This document shows positions 15,291 to 22,230 of a stretch of 31,200 nt of DNA, piece after piece. Below the pieces are notes generated by a model. That model was not told the origin of the DNA and did not search any database. It saw nothing but the letters and a program-made list of their open reading frames with translations. The translations under genes were made by a program, and so were the position numbers. Source of the stretch: DATGMB01 sp035293845 (GTDB lineage Bacteria; Acidobacteriota; Terriglobia; Bryobacterales; Bryobacteraceae); assembly GCA_035293845.1 (NCBI GenBank), contig DATGMB010000198.1, positions 1 through 31,200 on the forward strand, given 5' to 3'. Each line of letters starts with the position of its first letter. Within the stretch, counting starts at the first letter, position 1.

Positions 15291-15362
15291 GGGCTTGGGG
15301 GTTGGGGATTGGGGACCGGTGGCGCCGTCCGCTTGACTCCCCAATCCCCAACCCCCAGGCCC
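15291..15362. repeat. 25-bp inverted repeat with a G-quadruplex motif on each strand
   Basis: Left arm 15291-15315 and right arm 15338-15362 match in 24 of 25 positions, the exception being a possible G-U pair, around a 22-nt loop. The left arm reads GGGCTTGGGGGTTGGGG then ATTGGGG, four G-tracts in the pattern of an intramolecular G-quadruplex. The right arm gives the same on the minus strand. It starts 8 bp after the S55 stop codon and ends 12 bp before the propeller ATG. It could be a hairpin controlling readthrough or a dispersed repeat. Confidence 0.8.
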
Positions 15363-15374
15363 CGATTTCAAACG

Positions 15375-17555
15375 ATGACCAAACACCTCCCCCTGCTGCT
15401 TGCCGCCGCAGGCCTCGCATTCGCCGGCCAGACGCACACCTGGACCCAGGGCGACTTCTCCGATTTTGAAAAAGGCGTCATCCGCAACCTCTCGCTGCGC
15501 TCCGACGGCCTGCTCACGCTCGCGCCGCGCTCCCACGAGCTCTTCGACACCGGCTCCGCCTACCTCTGGGCCATGGCCCAGGATTCCAAGGGCAATCTCT
15601 ACGCCGGAGGCGGCACGACTGCCAAGCTCTACCGCATCCAGCCGGACGGCAAATCGAAGGTCCTCGCCGATCTCGGCGGCGTCGAGATCCACGCCATCGC
15701 CATCGACTCCCATGACCGCGCTTACGTCGCCACCTCACCCGATGGCAAGGTCTACCGCATCTCCGCCGCCGGCAAACCCGAGGTCTTCTACGATCCCAAA
15801 GCCAAGTACATCTGGGCCATGGCGTTCGACAGCGGCGGCAACCTGTTCATCGCCACCGGCGACCAGGGCGAGATCCACCGCGTTACGCCCGATGGCAAAG
15901 GCTCCGTCTTCTTCCGGACCGAAGAGACCCACGTCCGCTCCATGGCGATCGATGCACACGGCAACCTCATCGCCGGCACCGATCCCGGCGGTCTCGTGCT
16001 GCGCGTCTCGCCCGCGGGCGAAGGCTTCGTTCTCTATCAGATGCCCAAGCGCGAAGTCACCTCCGTAGCGGTTGCCCGCGACGGCTCCATTTACGCCGCC
16101 GCGGTCGGCGGCAAGCAACAGGCCGCGCCGCCGGCGCCCGTCTCGCCCACCGCGGCGGTAACACCCGTCGCCGTGACCATCAGCGCTCCCGGAACTCCCG
16201 CGCCCGCGCAGCAGGCCGCGCCCCGGCCGGCGCCGCTTCCGGCGCCATCCGTCACCGTCACCGGCGGCTCAGAGGTCTACCGCATCGAACCGAACGGCAA
16301 CCCGCGCCGCATCTGGAGCGACAGCCAGGCGGTCGTTTACGCCATTGCCTTCGACCGCGAAGGCCGCGTCCTGCTCGGCACGGGCAACAAGGGCAACCTG
16401 TACCGCATCGAGTCGCCCACGCTCTACACCCTGCTCCTCACCATGCCCGCCGCGCAGATCACCGCTTTCGAAGCGGGCCGCGACGGCCATCTCTACGCCG
16501 CTACGGGCAACGTAGGCAAGATCTACGATATCGGCCCCGGACTCGCCCAGCAGGGCTCGATCGAAAGCGACGTCTTCGACGCCGGCATGTACACGCAGTG
16601 GGGCCGCCTCAGCTTCGAGGCCCGGATGAACGGCGGCACAGTCTCCGTCGAAGCCCGCACCGGCAACCTCGACCAGCCGCAGAAAAACTGGAGCCCCTGG
16701 TCCGCGCCGGTCACGGTGCCCGAAGGCGGCCGTGTCGCCGCTCCCTCGGCCCGCTTCATCCAGTGGCGCGCCACGCTCGGCGCCGGCACGAGCGGCCGCT
16801 CGCCGGAGCTCGAATCCGTGAGCGTCGCCTACCTGCCGAAGAATGTGGAGCCCATCGTCGAGGAAGTCGAAATCACTCCGCCCAATTACAAATTCCCCGC
16901 GCCTTCCTCCTCCTCGATCACGCCCCAAACCCTGACGCTCCCGCCGATCGGCAAACATGCGAGCGCGCCCACGTTCTCCGTGGAATCCGGCGGCAGCACG
17001 CCGTCCATGACTTATGCCAAAGGCTGGCTCGGCGCCCGCTGGCTCGCCTCCGACCCCAACGGCGATTCGCTCGTCTACACCGTCGAGATCCGCGGCGAAA
17101 AAGAAACCGTCTGGAAGCCCCTGAAAGACAAGGTGACCGAGAAATACTTCTCCTGGGACACCACCAGCTTGCCCGACGGCGAATATCGGCTTCGCGTGAT
17201 TGCCTCCGATGCGCCCGGCAATCCTCCCGGCGAAGCGCTCACCGCAACGGCCGAAAGCGACCCGTTCCTCATCGATAACACGCCGCCGAAGATCACGGGC
17301 CTTGCCGCGACGCGCAGCGGCAGCCGCATCAACGTCCGTTGGCATGCCGCCGACGCGCTCAACAATATCGCCAAAGCCGAATACTCCCTTGACGGCGGTG
17401 ACTGGACCGTGGTGTCGCCCGTCACGCGCCTCTCCGACGCTCCCGCGCTCGATTACGACCTGCAGATCGATGCCCCGCCCGGCGAGCACACCGTCGCGAT
17501 CCGGGTACAGGACGACTACGACAATGTCGGCACAGAGAAGATAGTCGTGAAGTAA
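15375..17555 (+). CDS. Secreted beta-propeller (NHL/SMP-30-like) protein with C-terminal beta-sandwich region
   Basis: The 726-residue product has a signal peptide (MTKHLPLLLAAAGLAFAG). Residues about 40-390 contain repeated propeller blades with the pattern 'hydrophobic-A-DxxGxLYxAT...GxVYRIxPDGK', for example AMAQDSKGNLYAGG, AIAIDSHDRAYVAT, AMAFDSGGNLFIAT and AIAFDREGRVLLGT. A Pro/Ala-rich linker of about 50 residues (245-297) interrupts the series of blades. The C-terminal half (400-726) is beta-sandwich-like, ending in an Ig/fibronectin-like segment (PPGEHTVAIRVQDDYDNVGT). No catalytic residues are recognised; a binding or scaffold role is likely. ATG at 15375 is chosen because it begins the signal peptide; upstream codons lie in the inverted repeat. 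It probably forms a unit with the S55 gene. Confidence 0.8.
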   Translation: MTKHLPLLLAAAGLAFAGQTHTWTQGDFSDFEKGVIRNLSLRSDGLLTLAPRSHELFDTGSAYLWAMAQDSKGNLYAGGGTTAKLYRIQPDGKSKVLADLGGVEIHAIAIDSHDRAYVATSPDGKVYRISAAGKPEVFYDPKAKYIWAMAFDSGGNLFIATGDQGEIHRVTPDGKGSVFFRTEETHVRSMAIDAHGNLIAGTDPGGLVLRVSPAGEGFVLYQMPKREVTSVAVARDGSIYAAAVGGKQQAAPPAPVSPTAAVTPVAVTISAPGTPAPAQQAAPRPAPLPAPSVTVTGGSEVYRIEPNGNPRRIWSDSQAVVYAIAFDREGRVLLGTGNKGNLYRIESPTLYTLLLTMPAAQITAFEAGRDGHLYAATGNVGKIYDIGPGLAQQGSIESDVFDAGMYTQWGRLSFEARMNGGTVSVEARTGNLDQPQKNWSPWSAPVTVPEGGRVAAPSARFIQWRATLGAGTSGRSPELESVSVAYLPKNVEPIVEEVEITPPNYKFPAPSSSSITPQTLTLPPIGKHASAPTFSVESGGSTPSMTYAKGWLGARWLASDPNGDSLVYTVEIRGEKETVWKPLKDKVTEKYFSWDTTSLPDGEYRLRVIASDAPGNPPGEALTATAESDPFLIDNTPPKITGLAATRSGSRINVRWHAADALNNIAKAEYSLDGGDWTVVSPVTRLSDAPALDYDLQIDAPPGEHTVAIRVQDDYDNVGTEKIVVK

Positions 17556-17570
17556 GCGGCAGTGTGCCGC
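17556..17570 (+). terminator. Short hairpin directly after the propeller gene
   Basis: GCGGCA-GTG-TGCCGC forms a perfect 6-bp stem with a 3-nt loop starting at the base after the TAA stop. No T-tract follows, so it may stabilise the mRNA end rather than terminate by itself. The rest of the 155-bp gap shows no further clear signal. Confidence 0.35.
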
Positions 17571-17710
17571 GGCTCACGCTCCCAACCGCGAAGAAATTAC
17601 ATCCGGCGCGCGCCGCGGGTATTCATAAACGGGTTTCCAGATCCGAAAAATCAACGGGTTGGGCCCGTTTGGCGAGCCGTCTGCATAACATCCCGCCCAG
17701 GAGGCTGAAG

Positions 17711-18790
17711 ATGCAGACGCTCGATCAGCAGACGCAGACTAAGACCAGCGTGCTCGGCCTGAACGCGACTGCCGCGCCACAACAGGAAACGAATGCGACC
17801 GGCTTACCGACTCCGAAACGGCGCCCGCTTCGCGGAGAAGACGAGCGTCCCGCGCGTGCTCACGTGTTGCGGCGGGCCGTTGTCCTGGTAGTTCTGGCCA
17901 TGTTGGTGGGCGCGGGCATCTATCTCTATCGCCCGGCTCAAACCTACTTCAACCGGCTCAGTCTGGTGCCCGCGATGCAGGAGCAGATCGGCGCGGCCGG
18001 CCGCCGCCTCGATGCGGCGGAAGGAGCGCTGCACAGCTGGACCAGCCAGCGTGAAGAGTGGGCCAAGCGCCTCAGCGGCGTGGAGTCGAAAGTCGATGGC
18101 GTTCTCCACGCCGCGCGCCGTCAGGCGGAACAGCTCGTCGCGCGGGCCCAGCGGAATATGCAGGCGGAACTCGACCGCCGCACCACAAGCCTCCAGGCCC
18201 GGATGGACGGCCTGCAATCCAGCCAGCAACTCGCGGATAGCCGGCTGGACCGCTTCGAGCAGCAGCTTCATCAGGTGCAGGCCGCCAATCAGCGCGACCT
18301 GGAAAATCTCCGCGCGGAAATGCGCCAGTCACGGGAATCCGATAGCGCGCTCATGGCGAACGTGAATCGCCGGCTTGCTGACGTCGATGAACGGAGCAGC
18401 CAGAGCCGCACGGACCTGGCGGCGATCCATCGCAACACGGACCGCGAGCGCATCGACTTCGAGCTGGGCGTCGATCGCGACCGCGAACTGGCGCAGGGCA
18501 TCAACATGGACGTCACCCACACCGACGTCCTGCATCAGCGCTTCGACGGCCGCGTATTCCTCATGCCGGATCGCAAGACCATCTGGGTCCACAGCCGCGG
18601 CATCCAGCAGCCGCTCACCTTCTACAGCCAGGCGGACCAGCGGCCCCGCGAGTTGGTCATTACCCGCGTAACCAAGTATTCGGTCATCGGATACGTGCTC
18701 ACACCCAAGGAGCCCGCCGCCGCGCCTGGCGCGGAGAACCGCCTGGTCTCGGCGAGCTCGCCCGCCGCCGATTCCTCCATGCCGAGATAA
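17711..18790 (+). CDS. Membrane-anchored coiled-coil protein of unknown function
   Basis: The 359-residue product has a polar N terminus of about 54 residues and one transmembrane helix (about residues 56-75; RRAVVLVVLAMLVGAGIYLY). A long heptad-rich coiled coil follows (about 88-255, Glu/Arg/Gln/Ala-rich), then a small beta-rich C-terminal domain (RVFLMPDRKTIWVHSRGIQQ) and a disordered tail. The arginines before the helix suggest an N-in topology with the coiled coil in the periplasm. No family is recognised. ATG at 17711 has a strong AGGAGG Shine-Dalgarno (17699-17704) with a 6-nt spacer, which decides against the longer frame from 17564. Confidence 0.82.
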   Translation: MQTLDQQTQTKTSVLGLNATAAPQQETNATGLPTPKRRPLRGEDERPARAHVLRRAVVLVVLAMLVGAGIYLYRPAQTYFNRLSLVPAMQEQIGAAGRRLDAAEGALHSWTSQREEWAKRLSGVESKVDGVLHAARRQAEQLVARAQRNMQAELDRRTTSLQARMDGLQSSQQLADSRLDRFEQQLHQVQAANQRDLENLRAEMRQSRESDSALMANVNRRLADVDERSSQSRTDLAAIHRNTDRERIDFELGVDRDRELAQGINMDVTHTDVLHQRFDGRVFLMPDRKTIWVHSRGIQQPLTFYSQADQRPRELVITRVTKYSVIGYVLTPKEPAAAPGAENRLVSASSPAADSSMPR

Positions 18791-18817
18791 CAGACCGCAC
18801 TCGCAGGTGCAACCCCG

Positions 18818-18850
18818 GGCGGCGGCCACATAGTGTTGTGGTCCGCCGCC
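18818..18850. terminator. Hairpin between convergent genes
   Basis: GGCGGCGGCCACA (18818-18830) pairs with TGTGGTCCGCCGCC (18837-18850) with a single bulged base and a 6-nt loop. It lies between the stop of the coiled-coil gene and the stop of vapC module 1, where it could stop transcription from both sides. No U-tract flanks it. Confidence 0.45.
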
Positions 18851-18863
18851 ATATGTGATTCCA

Positions 18864-19256
18864 CTACGACAAGACCGAAGTGCCGTTCTCCCCGGCCCGT
18901 CTCGCCCTGCGCGCCAGTGCCTTGTCGAACGTGGCAAACGCCGCACCTGCCGGCCGGCTGCTCAGATGCACTGCATCGGCGAGTTCGACGCCCTGCGCCG
19001 CCAACGCCAGCGCCGCCGCAACCGCCCGCGCATCCTCCGCGTGCACGTTCGGCAAACCGAGCAGCTTCACGAACGCCTGGCGAATCTCCGCCTCTTCAAA
19101 GCCGTAAATACTGCGCAAGACCCATGCGGTTTCAAGCAGAACCGTCTTGGACAGCCAGACCGGTCCGGCGGCGAAGAGCCGCCGCGCGGCGGCGGCCTGC
19201 TCCTGATCGTCTTCAGTTAAAAACCGGACCAGGATATTAGTATCGGCCGCTGTCAT
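18864..19256 (-). CDS. vapC: VapC-type PIN-domain ribonuclease toxin (module 1)
   Basis: PIN-domain toxins cleave RNA, often tRNA or rRNA, using a Mg2+ site of acidic residues. The 130-residue length is typical. The expected acidic set is present: D5 in ADTNILVRF, E42 in LLETAWVL, D94 in ELADAVHL and D111 in FATFDKAL. The antitoxin gene lies directly upstream and overlaps it by 20 bp, so the two are cotranslated. The target RNA cannot be read from sequence. Confidence 0.9.
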   Translation of the reverse strand: MTAADTNILVRFLTEDDQEQAAAARRLFAAGPVWLSKTVLLETAWVLRSIYGFEEAEIRQAFVKLLGLPNVHAEDARAVAAALALAAQGVELADAVHLSSRPAGAAFATFDKALARRARRAGENGTSVLS

Positions 19257-19503
19257 GCCGCCGCCTCACTTCCCGTGCTACGGCGGTTTTCATGTGCGCC
19301 AGGCTCTTCCTGCCGGACCGCGATCGCAGGCACCCCGCCACATCCTCCAGGCGCACCGGCGGAAAGAGTCCCGCGGGCCGCAGCAGAACACCCTCGTCCG
19401 TCTCCTCGACGATGAACTCCGTCCCAGGCTCCCACGCCCGCGAATCCCGGATGTGCTTCGGCAGAATTACCTGACCCTTGGTCGAAAGTCTCGTCGTCTC
19501 CAT
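19237..19503 (-). CDS. vapB: AbrB/MazE-type antitoxin (VapB, module 1)
   Basis: The 88-residue protein has the N-terminal swapped-hairpin DNA-binding signature TRLSTKGQVILPKHIRDSRA, followed by WEPGTEFIVEETDEGVLLRP. The C-terminal half, rich in Arg/Lys, should wrap the toxin. It neutralises the neighbouring PIN toxin and, as in other VapB proteins, probably represses its own operon. ATG at 19503 is preceded by GGAG (6-nt spacer to ATG) and a -10-like GATAAT (19525-19520). A long open frame upstream to 20094 is antisense to ogt and is not coding. Confidence 0.9.
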   Translation of the reverse strand: METTRLSTKGQVILPKHIRDSRAWEPGTEFIVEETDEGVLLRPAGLFPPVRLEDVAGCLRSRSGRKSLAHMKTAVAREVRRRHDSGRY

Positions 19504-19569
19504 GTAAGACTCCAGTAAGATTATCTCATTCCCCACTGCTCCGGCGCGCTTCTGTGCCAAACTGGAACC
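19504..19569. promoter_or_regulatory. Divergent promoter region of vapB module 1 and ogt
   Basis: A plus-strand -10-like TAAGAT (19516-19521) and a minus-strand -10-like GATAAT (19525-19520) overlap by two bases in a 66-bp gap. This suggests that VapB binding could affect ogt as well. No clear -35 boxes are seen. Confidence 0.35.
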
Positions 19570-20055
19570 ATGCTCGCCTGGGTCGATGCCGAAGTCGCCG
19601 ACGATCTCACGCTGCGCCTCGTGGCTTCGCGGGCCGGGCTCCGCACGGTCGCGTTTCATCCGGCGCCGGCTCTCGATGGCGAGCCCGATCCCGCGCACCC
19701 GCTTCTGAGCGAAGCCGTACGCCAACTGCGCGCGTACTTTGCCGGCGATCTGCGCCGGTTCGACCTGCCTCTCGATCTCCAGGGCACACCGTTCCAGCTC
19801 CGCGTGTGGCGCGAGCTCGAAACCATCCCGTTCGGCAAATTCCGCTCCTACTCCCAGATCGCGCAGGCGATCGGCGCGCCGCGCGCGGTGCGGGCCGTCG
19901 GCGCGGCGAATGGCGCCAATCCCGTCGCCATCGTTGTGCCCTGCCATCGCGTCATCGGAGCGAGCGGCAAGCTGGTCGGCTACGGCGGCGGCCTGCCGCT
20001 CAAGCAGCGGCTCCTCGCGCTCGAATCCTGCACACTCCCTTTGTTCCGCGCTTAG
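19570..20055 (+). CDS. ogt: Methylated-DNA--protein-cysteine S-methyltransferase (Ogt/MGMT family)
   Basis: This suicide repair protein moves alkyl groups from O6-alkylguanine or O4-alkylthymine in DNA to its own cysteine. The 161-residue length fits stand-alone Ogt. The signature IVVPCHRVIG holds the acceptor Cys125, and TPFQLRVWRELETIPFGKFRSYSQIAQAIG followed by RAVGAANGANP forms the helix-turn-helix DNA-binding and Asn-hinge region. There is no N-terminal Ada domain, so it is not the adaptive-response regulator. ATG at 19570 is supported by length. It is divergent from vapB module 1. Confidence 0.93.
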   Translation: MLAWVDAEVADDLTLRLVASRAGLRTVAFHPAPALDGEPDPAHPLLSEAVRQLRAYFAGDLRRFDLPLDLQGTPFQLRVWRELETIPFGKFRSYSQIAQAIGAPRAVRAVGAANGANPVAIVVPCHRVIGASGKLVGYGGGLPLKQRLLALESCTLPLFRA

Positions 20056-20144
20056 CCGGCTTCGCGGGCACTTCATTTGTGCGTGCGCGTTCACATCAGG
20101 ATGAACATTGCTTAAAAGCAGGCGGAAACTGGGCGCGCTGGGTA

Positions 20145-20150
20145 TACAAT
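20145..20150 (+). promoter_or_regulatory. -10 element upstream of the cytochrome c gene
   Basis: TACAAT within GGTATACAATCG lies 74 bp before the ATG at 20225, so the leader would be about 68 nt. No good -35 box is seen at 16-18 bp. The 169-bp gap contains no other clear signal except the AAAGGGGG Shine-Dalgarno at 20208-20215. Confidence 0.4.
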
Positions 20151-20224
20151 CGCACCGGAAAGGGCCGAAGCCGCTCCGGCAGTTCCGCGCCCAAGATCAG
20201 CCACGATAAAGGGGGATGAGCCAA

Positions 20225-21001
20225 ATGAAACTGGACTCTGTCCGGAAGAGCGCCGTATTGTTGTGTGCGGCCGGGGTCATCGCAGCGGTCTTACTGAGTT
20301 CGAGCTCCGTGAGCGTCCACGCCGTCGCCCAGGATTCGGATGAGAACCTGGCGGCCATCGGTCTGCAAATCGCGCCACCTTTCATCAACATGAACGGCAA
20401 GGACCCGACCCTGGTCGGGTTGGGAAGCTACATTATCAACGGAGAGACGGATTGCAACGGCTGCCATGGGTCCAGCCCGGCAAACGAATTCCTACCGGCC
20501 AACAATCCGTACCACCGCCCACCGAACAACTCTCCCATGCAATTCAACCCGGCCACTTACCTGGCCGGCGGGCGGAGTTTCGGTGCGGCCGGACCGGGTA
20601 CCGTCAGCGACCCGAAGAGCCCGTTGTACGCCGGCCCCGGCCTCGGCCCGATCATCATCGCACGGAACCTGACGCCCGACTATACCGGCAATCCCGCGGG
20701 TGGCATGGACCTTTACACGTTCATGTCGATCATACGGACAGGGCATGACTTTGACAGCCGCCACCCGAATTGTGGGCTCAACAGCGTCTTCCTCCTCGGC
20801 GACGTGACCTACACCGACAATTGCTACAGTGCGCCCGTCGATGGCAGCTTGCTGCAGGTGATGCCGTGGGCGAAGTTCCGGAACATGACCGATTATCAGC
20901 TCACTGCCATCTGGACCTATCTCAGCACCGTCCCATGCAACGCCCACAATGACACTGCCGGCGACACCTATCCGTGGCTGAAGAATCAGTGCACGCAGTG
21001 A
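20225..21001 (+). CDS. Exported monohaem c-type cytochrome
   Basis: The 258-residue product has an N-terminal signal/anchor (residues about 8-35). One haem-attachment motif, CNGCH, is at residues 77-81. The distal ligand is probably the Met in LLQVMPWAKFRNMTD, followed by the helix YQLTAIWTYLSTVP, the usual end of a class I cytochrome c domain. It would transfer electrons in the periplasm. The partner is unknown because no oxidase or dehydrogenase is adjacent. Four further cysteines (in HPNCGL, TDNCYS, TVPCNA and NQCTQ) could form disulfides. An ATG at 20216 is in frame but sits directly on the Shine-Dalgarno sequence; 20225 has a 9-nt spacer and is preferred. Confidence 0.85.
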   Translation: MKLDSVRKSAVLLCAAGVIAAVLLSSSSVSVHAVAQDSDENLAAIGLQIAPPFINMNGKDPTLVGLGSYIINGETDCNGCHGSSPANEFLPANNPYHRPPNNSPMQFNPATYLAGGRSFGAAGPGTVSDPKSPLYAGPGLGPIIIARNLTPDYTGNPAGGMDLYTFMSIIRTGHDFDSRHPNCGLNSVFLLGDVTYTDNCYSAPVDGSLLQVMPWAKFRNMTDYQLTAIWTYLSTVPCNAHNDTAGDTYPWLKNQCTQ

Positions 21002-21019
21002 TGCCGCTGCTGCGCCGCG

Positions 21020-21053
21020 GGGCATCCGGTTCGCGGACCCGTTCCGAATGCCC
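21020..21053 (+). terminator. Weak hairpin after the cytochrome gene
   Basis: GGGCAT (21020-21025) and ATGCCC (21048-21053) are perfect inverted arms 22 bp apart, located 19 bp past the cytochrome stop. There is no T-tract. It is the only terminator-like structure before the kinase promoter. Confidence 0.25.
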
Positions 21054-21088
21054 GGCGCCGCTCGGTGCGGCCCGCGCCCGTTCCCTCG

Positions 21089-21094
21089 TAAAAT
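21089..21094 (+). promoter_or_regulatory. -10 element of the PfkB kinase gene, leaderless arrangement
   Basis: TAAAAT ends 6 bp before the TTG start codon at 21101, placing the expected transcription start on the start codon itself. The purine run AGAAGG fills the gap, too close to TTG to act as a normal Shine-Dalgarno. Confidence 0.45.
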
Positions 21095-21100
21095 AGAAGG

Positions 21101-22030
21101 TTGATCGTCACCCTCACCATCAACCCTGCGATCGACCGCATCCTTTCCGTTGACCGGCTGGCGTTCGAAGACCGGTCCTACATCACGTCCACCCGCGAAT
21201 CGGCCGGCGGGCGCGGCATCAACGCGTCGCACGTGATTCACTCCTTCGGCGGCGAAACGCTCGCCGTCCTGACCAGCGGCGGCGAAGCCGGCGAGCGCTT
21301 GCAAACCCATCTCAGCGGCTACGGGTTCCCCATCGCGGTGGTCCCGATTGCGCGCGAGATCCGCACCAACCTCACCATCACGGACCAGCACGGCCTCACC
21401 GTCAACCTCAACGAAAAGGGCCCGGAACTCGGCAAGACGGAGCTGGCGGATATCGAACGCGTCATCCGCAAATCTCTCGAAAGCGCCTCCTGGCTGATGG
21501 TGTGCGGCAGCCTGCCGCCCGGCGTGCCCGCGTCTTTCTATGCCAAGCTCCTCACCATGGCGCGGCAGAAAAAGGTCAAGACCCTCCTGCACACGAGCGG
21601 CAACCCTTTGCGCGAGGGCATCGAAGCCCGGCCGACCGTCGTCACGCCCAACCAGCAGGAGGCCGAGCGGCTCCTCGGCCGCATGCTGCTCACCCGCACC
21701 CATTACCTCGAAGCGGCCGAGCGTCTGCGGACCATGGGACCGGAATCCGTCATTCTCTCCCTCGGCAGCCGCGGCGCGGTGGCCGGCTTCGCCGATGGCG
21801 TGATGGAGGCGCTGCCTCCCCGCGTCGACGCCGTCTGCCCCATCGGCTCGGGCGACGCGCTCGCGGCGGCGTACGTCTGGGCGATGCGCCGCAAGCCCAA
21901 CCCCGCGGACGCGCTGCGTTGGGCCGTGGCCGCGGGCACTGCCTCCGCGTGCCTTCCCGGCATGAACTTCGCTTCGCTGGACCAGACCCGCGAGATGTAC
22001 CAGCAGGTCGAAATCCGGCGCGCCGATTAG
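21101..22030 (+). CDS. PfkB-family sugar kinase (1-phosphofructokinase / tagatose-6-phosphate kinase type)
   Basis: The 309-residue protein belongs to the ribokinase/PfkB fold and to the subgroup that phosphorylates sugar phosphates (FruK, LacC, PfkB). Family marks are the start IVTLTINPAIDRI, the substrate-binding ESAGGRGINAS, the central VCGSLPPGVP and the C-terminal ATP/anion-hole motif IGSGDALAAAYV with its catalytic Asp. The exact sugar cannot be assigned, because no phosphotransferase or aldolase gene is adjacent. The start must be TTG at 21101: an in-frame TAA lies at 21089 and no ATG or GTG lies between, while the family begins at this point. Confidence 0.9.
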   Translation: MIVTLTINPAIDRILSVDRLAFEDRSYITSTRESAGGRGINASHVIHSFGGETLAVLTSGGEAGERLQTHLSGYGFPIAVVPIAREIRTNLTITDQHGLTVNLNEKGPELGKTELADIERVIRKSLESASWLMVCGSLPPGVPASFYAKLLTMARQKKVKTLLHTSGNPLREGIEARPTVVTPNQQEAERLLGRMLLTRTHYLEAAERLRTMGPESVILSLGSRGAVAGFADGVMEALPPRVDAVCPIGSGDALAAAYVWAMRRKPNPADALRWAVAAGTASACLPGMNFASLDQTREMYQQVEIRRAD

Positions 22031-22061
22031 CGTGCGCCGGCCGCCGCACATTCGCGAAAGA

Positions 22062-22203
22062 GCCGTGGCCATGAGGGAGCAGTGCGGCTCAGCCGCGCAA
22101 CACCGCTCCGTTCGAACTCGGCTTGGCCCGACAACGCGCCGCCACACAGGCGCGACGATCAAGGAGCGGTGCGGCCCGGCGGCAGCCCCCTCACGGTCAC
22201 GGC
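22062..22203. repeat. Large imperfect inverted repeat before murJ
   Basis: Outer arms 22062-22077 and 22188-22203 match at 14 of 16 positions. Inner arms CACCGCTCC (22101-22109) and GGAGCGGTG (22163-22171) match perfectly. Between the left arms is a further small stem, GCGG-CTCAG-CCGC. The whole forms a branched hairpin in a 200-bp gap that otherwise has no clear promoter. It looks like a decayed dispersed palindromic element. Confidence 0.55.
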
Positions 22204-22230
22204 CGTGTTCCTCCGGCGGACGTGAGATCG

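Noticed and set aside
20492..22162. 556-residue open frame on the minus strand
   Set aside because: It runs through both the cytochrome c and kinase genes, whose heme and ATP-site motifs establish the coding strand.
22123..22230. N-terminal extension of murJ
   Set aside because: The extra residues come from the inverted repeat and are not part of the MviN family, which begins near MDKRLKPSLIRS.
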